From contig NZ_CP014315.1 in NCBI RefSeq assembly GCF_001557535.2, positions 496,001-560,000 of the forward strand: a stretch of 64,000 nucleotides of DNA. Direction: 5' to 3'. This document shows, one piece after another, positions 1-7,554 of the stretch (the first letter of the stretch is position 1; each line of letters begins with the position of its first letter). The stretch comes from Burkholderia sp. PAMC 26561 (lineage in GTDB: Bacteria > Pseudomonadota > Gammaproteobacteria > Burkholderiales > Burkholderiaceae). The position numbers and the translations under genes are program-made. Under the pieces are notes generated by a model. It searched no databases, was not told the DNA's origin, and was given only the letters and a program-made list of their open reading frames with translations.

Positions 1-913
1 CGACCACGCCGTGCAGGTCGGTTCCGGAGAGCGCATCCACGTGCAGCGTCACCGGCTGGCCGATACGCATATGGCCAACCTGCGTTTCCTTGAAGTTCGC
101 GACCAGGTAGGTGCTCTGGACGGGGACCACGCTCATCATCCGCGTGCCGGGCTGCACGTACTGACCGACCCGCACCGAACGATCGCCGACCTTGCCGGGC
201 AAGGCGCTGCGCACGATGGTGTCCTGCATGTCGAGTTGCGACTGCTTCGCGCTGGCTTGCGCGGCTTCGAGCTGGGCGCGGGCCTGCGCGATTTGCGCCG
301 TCGTGGAAGCGATCTGCGTTTCGGCCGATTTCACCGCGGCCGTATTCGCCGCAAGGGTTGCGTTCGCCTGATCGCGGGTGTTCGTAAGCTGGGCGAGACG
401 CTCGCGGGTTTCCGCGCCCGTGGCGGTGAGCGGCGCATAGCGCTGGACTTCATCGCGTGCGTGCTGGGCGCTGAAACGCGCGACCTGTTCCTGCGCCTTT
501 GCCTGATCGATATTCGCGTGCTGCTGCAGGATATCCGCCTGCGCCTTTTGGATGTCCGCCGTGCGCGCCGCGATGGTCGCTTCCGCCTGCTCGAGCGACG
601 CCTGATACTGGCGCGTATCGAGCCGCACGAGCGGGTCGCCGGCCTTGACGGTCGCGTTGTCGCCCACGTACACGTCGGTTACATAACCACTCACTTTCGG
701 CGCAACGGTGACGCTGTCGGCCTGAAGATACGCGTCGTCCGTGCTTTCAATGAAGCGCCCGACCGTCCACCAGCGCGCGAGCCAGATTCCGCCCACGACA
801 ATGACCACGAGCCCGAGGCCCATCAGGATCAGGCGGCGTCGGGAACGGGGAGCTTGAGCGGCGGAGTCTTGCGGCAGGCGATCCTGCGGAGGTGATCCGG
901 CGGTTGTTGACAT
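1..913 (-). CDS. HlyD/EmrA-family membrane fusion (adaptor) protein, 3' end cut by window
   Basis: Periplasmic adaptor subunit of a drug or metabolite efflux pump. The first 304 codons are visible on the minus strand; the C-terminus lies beyond base 1. A short polar N-terminus rich in Pro and Arg is followed by one membrane anchor (about residues 27-47, LILMGLGLVVIVVGG), then the EmrA signature STDDAYLQAD, a biotinyl-lipoyl-like half (VAPKVSGYVTDVYVGDN), a long Ala/Gln-rich coiled coil (about residues 110-220) and the second lipoyl half (GKVGDRSVRVGQYVQPG). The ATG at 913 is the first possible start. It is divergent from a CecR-like TetR regulator with a tandem operator between them, so regulation by that protein is likely (inference). 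The MFS or ABC partner is presumably further left. Family call is firm; the substrate is unknown. Confidence 0.88.
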   Translation of the reverse strand, partial: MSTTAGSPPQDRLPQDSAAQAPRSRRRLILMGLGLVVIVVGGIWLARWWTVGRFIESTDDAYLQADSVTVAPKVSGYVTDVYVGDNATVKAGDPLVRLDTRQYQASLEQAEATIAARTADIQKAQADILQQHANIDQAKAQEQVARFSAQHARDEVQRYAPLTATGAETRERLAQLTNTRDQANATLAANTAAVKSAETQIASTTAQIAQARAQLEAAQASAKQSQLDMQDTIVRSALPGKVGDRSVRVGQYVQPGTRMMSVVPVQSTYLVANFKETQVGHMRIGQPVTLHVDALSGTDLHGVV

Positions 914-932
914 CGTTTTATAAAATCCAATT

Positions 933-968
933 TATTCCAATCGGAAGAATTATTCCAGTTGGAAGAAT
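933..968. promoter_or_regulatory. Tandem TetR-type operator between the efflux adaptor and its regulator
   Basis: Two 18-bp units lie head to tail at 933-950 and 951-968 and agree at 16 of 18 bases. Each has the form TATTCC-N4-GGAAGAAT. The second contains a perfect dyad TTCCA-GT-TGGAA; the first has TTCC-AATC-GGAA. The array sits 19 bp upstream of the adaptor ATG and 44 bp upstream of the TetR ATG, where a repressor would block both promoters. The assignment to the neighbouring TetR protein is inferred from position. Confidence 0.65.
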
Positions 969-1012
969 TGTGTCAAGTGATATATTTTGCACCTGGACGT
1001 TGGGAGGCTGGA

Positions 1013-1825
1013 ATGAGCGACACAAAAAGGCTGCGCCGTCCGTCAGAAGGCGGTTACGTACGTGGAGACGAAACACGGCTGCGAATTATTGTGGCGGCGA
1101 TCGAATCTTTTGGAGAACACGGGTTCGATGGCGCATCGACACGCGAGATCGCTGCCCGCGCGGGCGTCAATGCCCCGGCGCTGCAGTACTACTTCGAGAA
1201 CAAAGAGGGTGTGTATCGCGCGTGTGCGGAATACATGGCCGACGAAGCCGCGGTCAATTTCGAGCCGGTCGTGGCGCATGCCAATCGGGTGCTGGAAAAC
1301 AACGCCGCCGTGCCGCTGCTGATCGATGCTTTCATTCGCATTCAGGAAGCCATCGCCGACCGGATGTTCGCGAAAGGTTGCGGGACGACAAATCACCGGC
1401 TGTTTTTCGCGCGGGAACAGGTGGGCCACGAGCCTTCTATTGCAACCGAGATCCTGACGCGCCGTGTACGCCAGCCATTGAACGATGTCACCTCGCGGCT
1501 GATGGCGCGCATCACGGGCACCACAGCCGATGACCCCGTGACCCTGATCCGCATGATCAGTTTGAACGGTCAGTTGCTGATGTTCCACGTTGCGCCGCGT
1601 ACGTCGCTCGGGCTGCTCGGCTGGACGGAAATCGATGCCGAGAAGGGCGAATTCCTGAAGCGGATCGTGCGCGAGCAGACCCGCACGCTGCTCGAGAAAT
1701 GGGCGCGCGAGACGGCGGCGAGTGAACGCAAGGGCAAGGGTGCATTGAAACTTGCCGCCAGGCCGGCCGCGCGAAAGCGGTCCGCGACGGCTGGCGCCAC
1801 GAAGAAAGCCGGCAAGCCGGCGTAA
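1013..1825 (+). CDS. TetR/AcrR family regulator, CecR (YbiH)-like
   Basis: DNA-binding repressor of 270 aa. The N-terminal helix-turn-helix (about residues 22-65) contains the TetR pattern GASTREIAARAGVNAPALQYYF. The C-terminal part (RLFFAREQVGHEP, then TEILTRRVRQPL) resembles the CecR ligand-binding domain. The tail is Lys/Ala/Arg-rich, histone-like and low complexity. The ATG at 1013 is preferred over an upstream in-frame ATG at 959 because a GGGAGG ribosome site lies just before it and the TetR fold begins shortly after; starting at 959 would also run translation through the operator. Divergent from an HlyD-type adaptor gene. In E. coli cecR is likewise linked to the HlyD-type gene ybhG (known), which supports control of efflux here (inference). 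Confidence 0.85.
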   Translation: MSDTKRLRRPSEGGYVRGDETRLRIIVAAIESFGEHGFDGASTREIAARAGVNAPALQYYFENKEGVYRACAEYMADEAAVNFEPVVAHANRVLENNAAVPLLIDAFIRIQEAIADRMFAKGCGTTNHRLFFAREQVGHEPSIATEILTRRVRQPLNDVTSRLMARITGTTADDPVTLIRMISLNGQLLMFHVAPRTSLGLLGWTEIDAEKGEFLKRIVREQTRTLLEKWARETAASERKGKGALKLAARPAARKRSATAGATKKAGKPA

Positions 1826-1835
1826 GTTCGGCCCG

Positions 1836-1866
1836 AAAAAAAAGCCGGACGCGCGAGCGTCCGGCC
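1836..1866 (-). terminator. Rho-independent terminator of the MHS transporter gene
   Basis: A perfect 9-bp stem (GCCGGACGC at 1844-1852, GCGTCCGGC at 1857-1865) with a 4-base loop is followed, on the minus strand, by eight T (A run at 1836-1843). It lies 25 bp past the stop of the transporter at 1891 and directly after the TetR stop, so it separates convergent genes. Confidence 0.85.
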
Positions 1867-1890
1867 TCCAAATGTCTTGAGCTCACGCAG

Positions 1891-3165
1891 TCATGTCAAT
1901 TCACGTCCGCCGGTTTCATCGAGCTTGGACACTGCAATCAGCGAGATCACCACGCAGATGATCATGTACCACGCCGGCGCCATTGTGTTGCCAGTGATCT
2001 TGATCAGCCACGCGACCACAAGCTGCGCGCTGCCGCCGAAGAGAGAAACCGCCACTGCGTAAGCGCTCGCCAGATAGCCCGCGCGCAAATGCTTGGGGAA
2101 GTTTTCCGGCATCAGCGAATAGGCGGGGGCCGAACCCATCGTGTAGAACAGCATCAGCAACACGATCAGACCCATCACCACGGGCAGGGACGGATACTGG
2201 TTCATCAACCAGAAGCACGGATACAGCAACACGATCAACGCAATCCGTCCAGCCAGGATCAGTGGTTTGCGGCGCTGCATCTTGTCCGATAACGCGCCCC
2301 ATACCGGGCACAACGCCAATGACGCGACCGCGGCGCATATTGAAACCAGCATGGACAGCTTGGCCGGCACCTTGAGGTACTGGATCATGTACGTGGGAAT
2401 GTAGTACATGAGAACGTAAGTGGCGACCGTCATGCCCATGATCGCGAACACGGTCAGGATCCACTTGCGGACCATCCCGGGTTCGAAACCGGACGCATGC
2501 GCCCTGGCCGGTTTCGGCGGCTCTTCCACAATGTGCCGGCGCAGATAAACACCTACGGGCATGATCGCCGTGCCGATCAGGAACGGCACGCGCCATCCCC
2601 AGTCGAGCAGTTGCTCGGGGCTCAACTGATACGTGAGCAATGCTGCGATACCGGAACCCATCAGCGCCGCAGCGCCCTGACTGGCGAGTTGCCAGCTTGC
2701 ACGAAAGCCGCGACCCTTGGCCGATCCTGTTTCCAGTAGCGTGGCTGTCGCCGCACCGAATTCGCCGCCTTGCGCGAAGCCTTGCAGCAAGCGCGCGAAG
2801 ATGATCAGCGCGGGTGCCGCCAGGCCGATGCTCGCGTATGTGGGTGCAAGGCCGATCATCGCGGAGCCGAGCGCCATCAGGAAGATGGTCAGCGTAAGGG
2901 CGGCGCGTCGGCCGCGTTTATCGGCGTAATGTCCGAGCACGAAACCGCCGACCGGACGCGCGACGAAACCAATCGCGAACGCGGACAACGCAAGCAAGGT
3001 CGACACCACCGGATCGTGCGCCGGGAAAAACAGCTTGGCGATAGTCAGCGCGAAAAAGCTGTAGACGGTGAAGTCGAAGAACTCGAGCAGGTTGCCAATG
3101 ATCGCCGCAATGACGATCTTGCCTTGCGACACGGCTTTGGCAGGTTGGACTGTTGTGGTCGCCAT
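1891..3165 (-). CDS. MFS transporter, metabolite:H+ symporter (MHS) family
   Basis: Inner-membrane permease of 424 aa with about 12 hydrophobic segments. It begins with a short cytosolic tail followed by IAAIIGNLLEFFDFTVYSFF, the TM1 pattern of MHS proteins (citrate, alpha-ketoglutarate and proline/betaine type). The loop 2-3 signature is present as GHYADKRGRRAALT, and the QGFAQGGEFG motif of the family follows around residue 135. The gene lies 20 bp downstream of the M20 amidohydrolase on the same strand, so the two are probably one transcript; the permease may import the amidohydrolase's substrate or a carboxylate product. A strong terminator follows the stop. Substrate cannot be read from sequence. 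Confidence 0.88.
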   Translation of the reverse strand: MATTTVQPAKAVSQGKIVIAAIIGNLLEFFDFTVYSFFALTIAKLFFPAHDPVVSTLLALSAFAIGFVARPVGGFVLGHYADKRGRRAALTLTIFLMALGSAMIGLAPTYASIGLAAPALIIFARLLQGFAQGGEFGAATATLLETGSAKGRGFRASWQLASQGAAALMGSGIAALLTYQLSPEQLLDWGWRVPFLIGTAIMPVGVYLRRHIVEEPPKPARAHASGFEPGMVRKWILTVFAIMGMTVATYVLMYYIPTYMIQYLKVPAKLSMLVSICAAVASLALCPVWGALSDKMQRRKPLILAGRIALIVLLYPCFWLMNQYPSLPVVMGLIVLLMLFYTMGSAPAYSLMPENFPKHLRAGYLASAYAVAVSLFGGSAQLVVAWLIKITGNTMAPAWYMIICVVISLIAVSKLDETGGRELT

Positions 3166-3185
3166 GGGATTCCGTAGATGGTTTT

Positions 3186-4370
3186 TTATCGCGCGAGGAA
3201 GCGCTCGACCAGACGCGTCCAGTACGCGGCGCCAACGGTCAGGTTGTCATCGTTGAAATCATAGGATGCGTTGTGAAGCATCGGCGCGCCTTCACCGTTG
3301 CCAAGACGCAGGAAACAGCCCGGCTTCTGCTGCAGGTAATAAGCGAAGTCCTCGCTGCCGGCGATGGGGCCGAAGTTATCGACCACACGATCTTCTCCAA
3401 CCAGTTCACGCGCCACTTCGAGCGCCAGTCGGGTCTCCGCTTCGCTGTTGATCACGACCGGATACCCCGGCACGTAGTCGATATCGATCTTCGCGCCGTA
3501 GCCGCTCGCATGGGCTTCGGCGAGCGCGCGAATGCGGGTTTCGAGCTGCTTGCGCACGGTGGCGTCGAAGGAACGGACGCTGAGCTGCAGCCGCGCCGAT
3601 TCGGGAATCACGTTTGCCGCGTGTCCCGCATTGAATGCGCCGACCGTGACGACGGCGGTTTGCATGGGGTCGATACTGCGCGCGACCACCGTCTGCAACG
3701 CCATTACCAGAGCCGAGCCGATCACGACCGGATCGATCGACAGATGCGGGCGTGCGGCGTGACCGCCGCGGCCATACACGGTGATGTTGACCGTGTCCGA
3801 TGCCGCCATGAACGGTCCGCTGCGGAACATAAATGTGCCGGTCGGATAACCCGGATGATTGTGCAGCCCGAAGATCGCTTCGCAGGGGAACCGCTCGAAG
3901 AGACCATCTTCGATCATGCGTTTCGCACCGCTGTCCGCGCCGATTTCTTCGGCCGGTTGGAACACGAGATGCACGGTGCCGTCGAAAGCACGTGAACGAG
4001 CGAGATGGCGCGCGGCGCCAAGGACCATGGTGGTGTGGCCGTCGTGACCGCAGGCGTGCATCAAGCCTGCGTTGCCGCTTGCATAGGGCAGACCGGTTTC
4101 TTCGGCGATAGGCAATGCGTCCATATCGGCACGAACGGCGACGGCGCGCGTCCCGGTGCCTGCCGTAAGCGACGCCACCATGCCCGTTCCACCCAGGCCG
4201 CGCGTGACCTTGTAGCCCCACGTTTCCAGCTTCTGCGCCACGAAGTCAGAGGTCTGGAATTCCTTGTACGCGAGCTCCGGATTCTGGTGAAGGTGATGAC
4301 GGATGACGCTGAGTTCATCGCGCAGATCGCTCGTGTCTTCGAGTAAGCAGAAACCCTTGGTATTTTCCAT
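3186..4370 (-). CDS. M20 family metal-dependent amidohydrolase (hippurate hydrolase/N-acyl-amino-acid amidohydrolase type)
   Basis: Cytosolic dinuclear metal amidohydrolase of 394 aa. Motifs in order: LRDELSVIRHHLHQNPELAYKE near the N-terminus, ADMDALPI, the metal-binding segment HACGHDGHTTM around residue 105, FQPAEEIGADSGAKRMIEDG, the bridging glutamate region, GRGGHAARPH in the lid domain, and AGSEDFAYYLQQKPG near the C-terminus. These fit HipO/AmhX-type enzymes that cleave N-acyl amino acids or hippurate. I chose the ATG at 4370 rather than the longer frame from 4478 because the M20 N-terminus starts there and the longer version would run through the palindromic operator at 4456-4479. It heads a two-gene unit with the MHS permease and faces a LysR gene. 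Exact substrate unknown. Confidence 0.87.
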   Translation of the reverse strand: MENTKGFCLLEDTSDLRDELSVIRHHLHQNPELAYKEFQTSDFVAQKLETWGYKVTRGLGGTGMVASLTAGTGTRAVAVRADMDALPIAEETGLPYASGNAGLMHACGHDGHTTMVLGAARHLARSRAFDGTVHLVFQPAEEIGADSGAKRMIEDGLFERFPCEAIFGLHNHPGYPTGTFMFRSGPFMAASDTVNITVYGRGGHAARPHLSIDPVVIGSALVMALQTVVARSIDPMQTAVVTVGAFNAGHAANVIPESARLQLSVRSFDATVRKQLETRIRALAEAHASGYGAKIDIDYVPGYPVVINSEAETRLALEVARELVGEDRVVDNFGPIAGSEDFAYYLQQKPGCFLRLGNGEGAPMLHNASYDFNDDNLTVGAAYWTRLVERFLAR

Positions 4371-4455
4371 GATCGATGGTGCCTGTATTTGGGGAAACGG
4401 AATCGGCCAGTATTCCGGTGCAAAATCACTCAAACAATGACGTTCCTTCGCCGAT

Positions 4456-4479
4456 AATGTTGACCTGAATGTCAACATT
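4456..4479. promoter_or_regulatory. Perfect inverted repeat in the amidohydrolase/LysR divergent promoter
   Basis: AATGTTGAC at 4456-4464 and GTCAACATT at 4471-4479 form a perfect 9-bp dyad with a 6-bp spacer. It ends 8 bp before the LysR ATG (4488) and 85 bp upstream of the amidohydrolase ATG. Shape and place fit a LysR autoregulatory and activation site; the protein assignment is inferred. Confidence 0.7.
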
Positions 4480-4487
4480 CAACGCAC

Positions 4488-5450
4488 ATGACGATCGATA
4501 TCTCTTCCTCGCGCGAATCCGTTTTAAGTGCCCGAAGCCTGCGTTATCTGCATGAAGTCGAGTCGCACGGCGGCGTACGAGCGGCGGCTGACGCGCTCGG
4601 TATCAATCCGTCGGTGATCAGCCGGCAAGTCGGGCAGCTCGAACGGGATTACGGCGTCGTCCTGCTTGAGCGAAGCGGGCGGCGCGCGGTGCTGACCGAA
4701 ATTGGCATGAGCCTCGTCGAACATTTTCGCGAGAGCAAGCGGCGCGATGCCGACATGCTCGCTCAACTCGGAGACTTCAAGAGCCTGCGGCGCGGGAGGC
4801 TGGGGATTGGCGTGGGCGAGGGGCGTATCGAAAATCTGCTGGCTACCGTCATGGAGCGGTTCAGCTTGCAGTTTCCTGACATCGTGGTGGAATTCCGCAG
4901 TGGAGCGACCTCCGAGATCATTGCCATGGTGCGCAACGACGACGTGGATCTCGGCCTGTGCGCGGGCGGCAAAAGTGATCCCGCGATTCGTGCGCGGATC
5001 TTTCGCGCGGCGCCGTTTTGCGCGATGGTCAGTCCGCGTCATGCACTTGCCGGCGAGCGTCGGATCCGCTTCGAGCAGTTGCGCGATCAGCGGTTGATCT
5101 TCATGCCGGAGCGGTTCGGCGTGCAGCAGTACCTGGACGCCATCATAAGCGCAGAGCGGCTGACGGTGACGCCGTCGTACAGATGCGACCTGTTTTCCGC
5201 AGCTCAGGCAATCGCGGCGGCGGGGCTGGGCGTGGCTTTCATGTCCACCGATGCCGCGCGTCAGTATCTTGACGCCGGACGTCTGGTAGCACTTGAAATC
5301 GAGCATCCGATAGCGCGCGAATTCAGCAGCCAGGTGATACGCCGCGTGGGGCGGCGTTTGTCGCCAGCGGCCGAGTTTTTATGGCGGCAACTCGTGGAAG
5401 CGATGCAGCGCAGATGGGCGGCCTCGGGAAGAGGAGCCAGCGCGGGTTAG
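4488..5450 (+). CDS. LysR-type transcriptional regulator
   Basis: 320 aa. The winged helix-turn-helix begins about residue 17 (SLRYLHEVESHGGVRAAADALG, then INPSVISRQVGQLERDYG) and is followed by the linker helix and a periplasmic-binding-like effector domain (GRLGIGVGEGRIENLL onward). An extra 15-residue polar N-terminus precedes the HTH. Divergent from the M20 amidohydrolase/MHS permease pair, with a perfect dyad between, so it probably controls that pair in response to the substrate or product (inference). No other target is nearby: the next gene is a convergent LysR 19 bp away. Confidence 0.88.
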   Translation: MTIDISSSRESVLSARSLRYLHEVESHGGVRAAADALGINPSVISRQVGQLERDYGVVLLERSGRRAVLTEIGMSLVEHFRESKRRDADMLAQLGDFKSLRRGRLGIGVGEGRIENLLATVMERFSLQFPDIVVEFRSGATSEIIAMVRNDDVDLGLCAGGKSDPAIRARIFRAAPFCAMVSPRHALAGERRIRFEQLRDQRLIFMPERFGVQQYLDAIISAERLTVTPSYRCDLFSAAQAIAAAGLGVAFMSTDAARQYLDAGRLVALEIEHPIAREFSSQVIRRVGRRLSPAAEFLWRQLVEAMQRRWAASGRGASAG

Positions 5451-5469
5451 CCGACCCGATGCGCCTGCT

Positions 5470-6357
5470 TCAGGCAGAAGCAAGCGCAGGCATCCCCACC
5501 GGGCGCGCGATGGCGAGAAACGCGTTCATGGCGCTGCTTGCATAGACGTCGTGACGACGCACGAACACCGTATCGACGAAAGCATCGTCGGGAGCAAGCT
5601 CATGCAGGGCGACCCGTCCTTCACGCGACGCCGCCATGACCACGCCCTTCGGCAGGAGCGTCACGCCGACGCCGGCCGCGACGCATCCGAGCATGGCATC
5701 GAGTGAACCGAATTCGAGCGGTGTGCTGACCTGCAGGCCCAGCCGTGTGAGGACGCTTTCAAGCCGCGCACGATACGAACATCCCTGCCGGAACACGATG
5801 GTCTTCACCACGCCCGTTTGCGCGAGATCCCTGACGGACCGGAACCTGCGCGCGGTGACAAGCGCCATTTCCTCGTTGAAGATGGTTTCCGTATGCAGGT
5901 CTTCGTGAGTGACAGGACCGGCGACAAACGCACCATCGAGCCGATACTGCAGGACGTCTTCCACCAGACTCGCCGTAGTGCCGGTTCGCATGACGAGTTC
6001 GACCTTCGGAAACGTTACGGTAAATTGCGCGAGCACGTTCGGCATGCGCAACGCGGCGGTGGTTTCGAGCGTACCCAGAACCAGCGGTCCGCTCGCGACG
6101 CCTTCGTCTTTCACCGCTGTCCGGGCATCGTCCAGCAGCCGCGCCATCTGCCTGGAGAAAGGCAATAACCTGCGTCCGGCCGCTGTCAGTTCCACACCTC
6201 GATGATGCCGGTGAAACAGCGTCGCGCCGAGTTCTTCTTCGAGCAATCGAATTCGCGCGGTCACGTTCGACTGCACGGTATGAAGCTCGAGCGCCGCGCG
6301 GTTCATGCTGCCGTTTCGTGCAACCGACTCGAAGATGCGCAGATCGGCGGCGTCCAT
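5470..6357 (-). CDS. LysR-type transcriptional regulator
   Basis: 295 aa. HTH at residues 2-60 (MDAADLRIFESVARNGSMNR, then HTVQSNVTARIRLLEEELGA) followed by a LysR substrate-binding domain (GPLVLGTLETTAALRMPN onward). The variant HTVQSNVTARI in place of the common TQPAVS pattern is shared by a subgroup including CbeR/YneJ-like proteins. The start at 6357 has a GGAG site upstream; a longer frame to 6390 would run into the dyad at 6381-6397. Divergent from the nitronate monooxygenase gene, which is its likely target. Confidence 0.86.
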   Translation of the reverse strand: MDAADLRIFESVARNGSMNRAALELHTVQSNVTARIRLLEEELGATLFHRHHRGVELTAAGRRLLPFSRQMARLLDDARTAVKDEGVASGPLVLGTLETTAALRMPNVLAQFTVTFPKVELVMRTGTTASLVEDVLQYRLDGAFVAGPVTHEDLHTETIFNEEMALVTARRFRSVRDLAQTGVVKTIVFRQGCSYRARLESVLTRLGLQVSTPLEFGSLDAMLGCVAAGVGVTLLPKGVVMAASREGRVALHELAPDDAFVDTVFVRRHDVYASSAMNAFLAIARPVGMPALASA

Positions 6358-6380
6358 GATGGCTCCAGGTATCGGAAGAA

Positions 6381-6397
6381 GTGATAGCAATTATCAC
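6381..6397. promoter_or_regulatory. LysR-type T-N11-A dyad upstream of nitronate monooxygenase
   Basis: GTGATA-GCAAT-TATCAC is a perfect 6-bp inverted repeat with a 5-bp spacer and contains the T-N11-A pattern of LysR sites. It is 24 bp upstream of the LysR ATG and 84 bp upstream of the nitronate monooxygenase ATG. Confidence 0.65.
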
Positions 6398-6480
6398 ATC
6401 AAAGCGCCGCTCGCCTGATCAAAGCTTGTTAAGCTGGACGGCACTGAATGACCAAGCAATTATCCGGGAAAGGAGCGAAC

Positions 6481-7551
6481 ATGGGCACCTGGCGTGATCG
6501 TCGGATCATCGAGCTGTTCGGCATTGAAGCACCCATCATTCTCGCTCCAATGGCCGGGCCGGGTACACCGGAACTTGCCATAGCGGTGGGCGAAGCGGGC
6601 GGCCTGGCATCGCTGCCTTGCGCGTTGTCGAGCGTGGAGCAAGCGCACGATGCGCTCACGTTGATCCGCTCGAAAACCCGCGCGCCGGTCAACGTCAATT
6701 TCTTCTGCCACACGGCGCCGCAGGCCGATGCCGCACGCGACCTCGCGTGGCGCGAACGGCTCGCTGAGTATTACATCGAGCATGGGATCGATCCTGAGTT
6801 CACATCTGCGGGCGCAGTCCGTCGTCCCTTCGATAACGAGTTTTGCGCGCTCGTAGAAGAATTCAAACCCGAGGTGGTGAGCTTTCATTTCGGACTCCCG
6901 GAGAAACTGCTGTTCGATCGCGTCAAGGCGACCGGCGCGAAGATCATTGCATCGGCCACGACGGTGGCGGAAGCCCGGTGGCTCGAAGCACATGGCTGCG
7001 ATGCAATCATCGCGATGGGGTTCGAGGCAGGCGGCCATCGCGGCACGTTCCTCAACCATGACATGGCGACGCAGGTCGGCACGTTCGCGCTCGTGCCGCA
7101 GATCGCTGACGCGGTATCGGTGCCGGTGATCGCAGCCGGTGGTATCGCCGATGCACGAGGGATTGTCGCCGCACTGGCGCTGGGTGCATCGGCGGTGCAG
7201 ATTGGCACGGCCTATCTGTTCTGCCCGGAAGCGAAGGTGCCGGAGCTGCATCGCGTTGCGCTGCGCGAATCCGGCGATGATTCCACCGCCGTGACGAACC
7301 TGTTCACCGGACGGCCGGCTCGCGGAATCATGAACCGCGTGATGCGGGAAGTCGGGCCGTTGTCGGACGCGGCGCCGGCGTTTCCGCTTGCATCGGCTGC
7401 GCTCGCGCCGCTGAAGGCGAAAGCCGAAGCAGCGGGCAAGGGGGACTTCACGAGCCTCTGGTCAGGACAGGCGGCGCGGCTCGCGCGTGAGATGCCTGCG
7501 GGCGAACTGACGCGGGCGCTGATTGCGGAGACCCTGGCGCGTTTGCCCTGA
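6481..7551 (+). CDS. Nitronate monooxygenase (2-nitropropane dioxygenase family)
   Basis: FMN-dependent enzyme of 356 aa that oxidises alkyl nitronates such as propionate-3-nitronate to carbonyl compounds and nitrite. Visible family motifs: the N-terminal APIILAPMAGPGTPELA, the loop VNVNFFCH, the FMN-phosphate region and catalytic His stretch GFEAGGHRGTF around residue 190, VIAAGGIADARGI, and GASAVQIGTAYLFCPEA. This is the class I NMO pattern. The ATG at 6481 has a clear AAAGGAG site; the frame could start 33 bp earlier but lacks one there. Divergent from a LysR gene across a T-N11-A dyad. The gene stops 4 bp before the end of the convergent MocR reading frame. Confidence 0.9.
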   Translation: MGTWRDRRIIELFGIEAPIILAPMAGPGTPELAIAVGEAGGLASLPCALSSVEQAHDALTLIRSKTRAPVNVNFFCHTAPQADAARDLAWRERLAEYYIEHGIDPEFTSAGAVRRPFDNEFCALVEEFKPEVVSFHFGLPEKLLFDRVKATGAKIIASATTVAEARWLEAHGCDAIIAMGFEAGGHRGTFLNHDMATQVGTFALVPQIADAVSVPVIAAGGIADARGIVAALALGASAVQIGTAYLFCPEAKVPELHRVALRESGDDSTAVTNLFTGRPARGIMNRVMREVGPLSDAAPAFPLASAALAPLKAKAEAAGKGDFTSLWSGQAARLAREMPAGELTRALIAETLARLP

Positions 7552-7554
7552 GTG

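Noticed and set aside
11..895. 294-codon plus-strand frame at the left edge
   Set aside because: Arg-rich shadow of the HlyD/EmrA adaptor, which reads through with clear family motifs on the minus strand.
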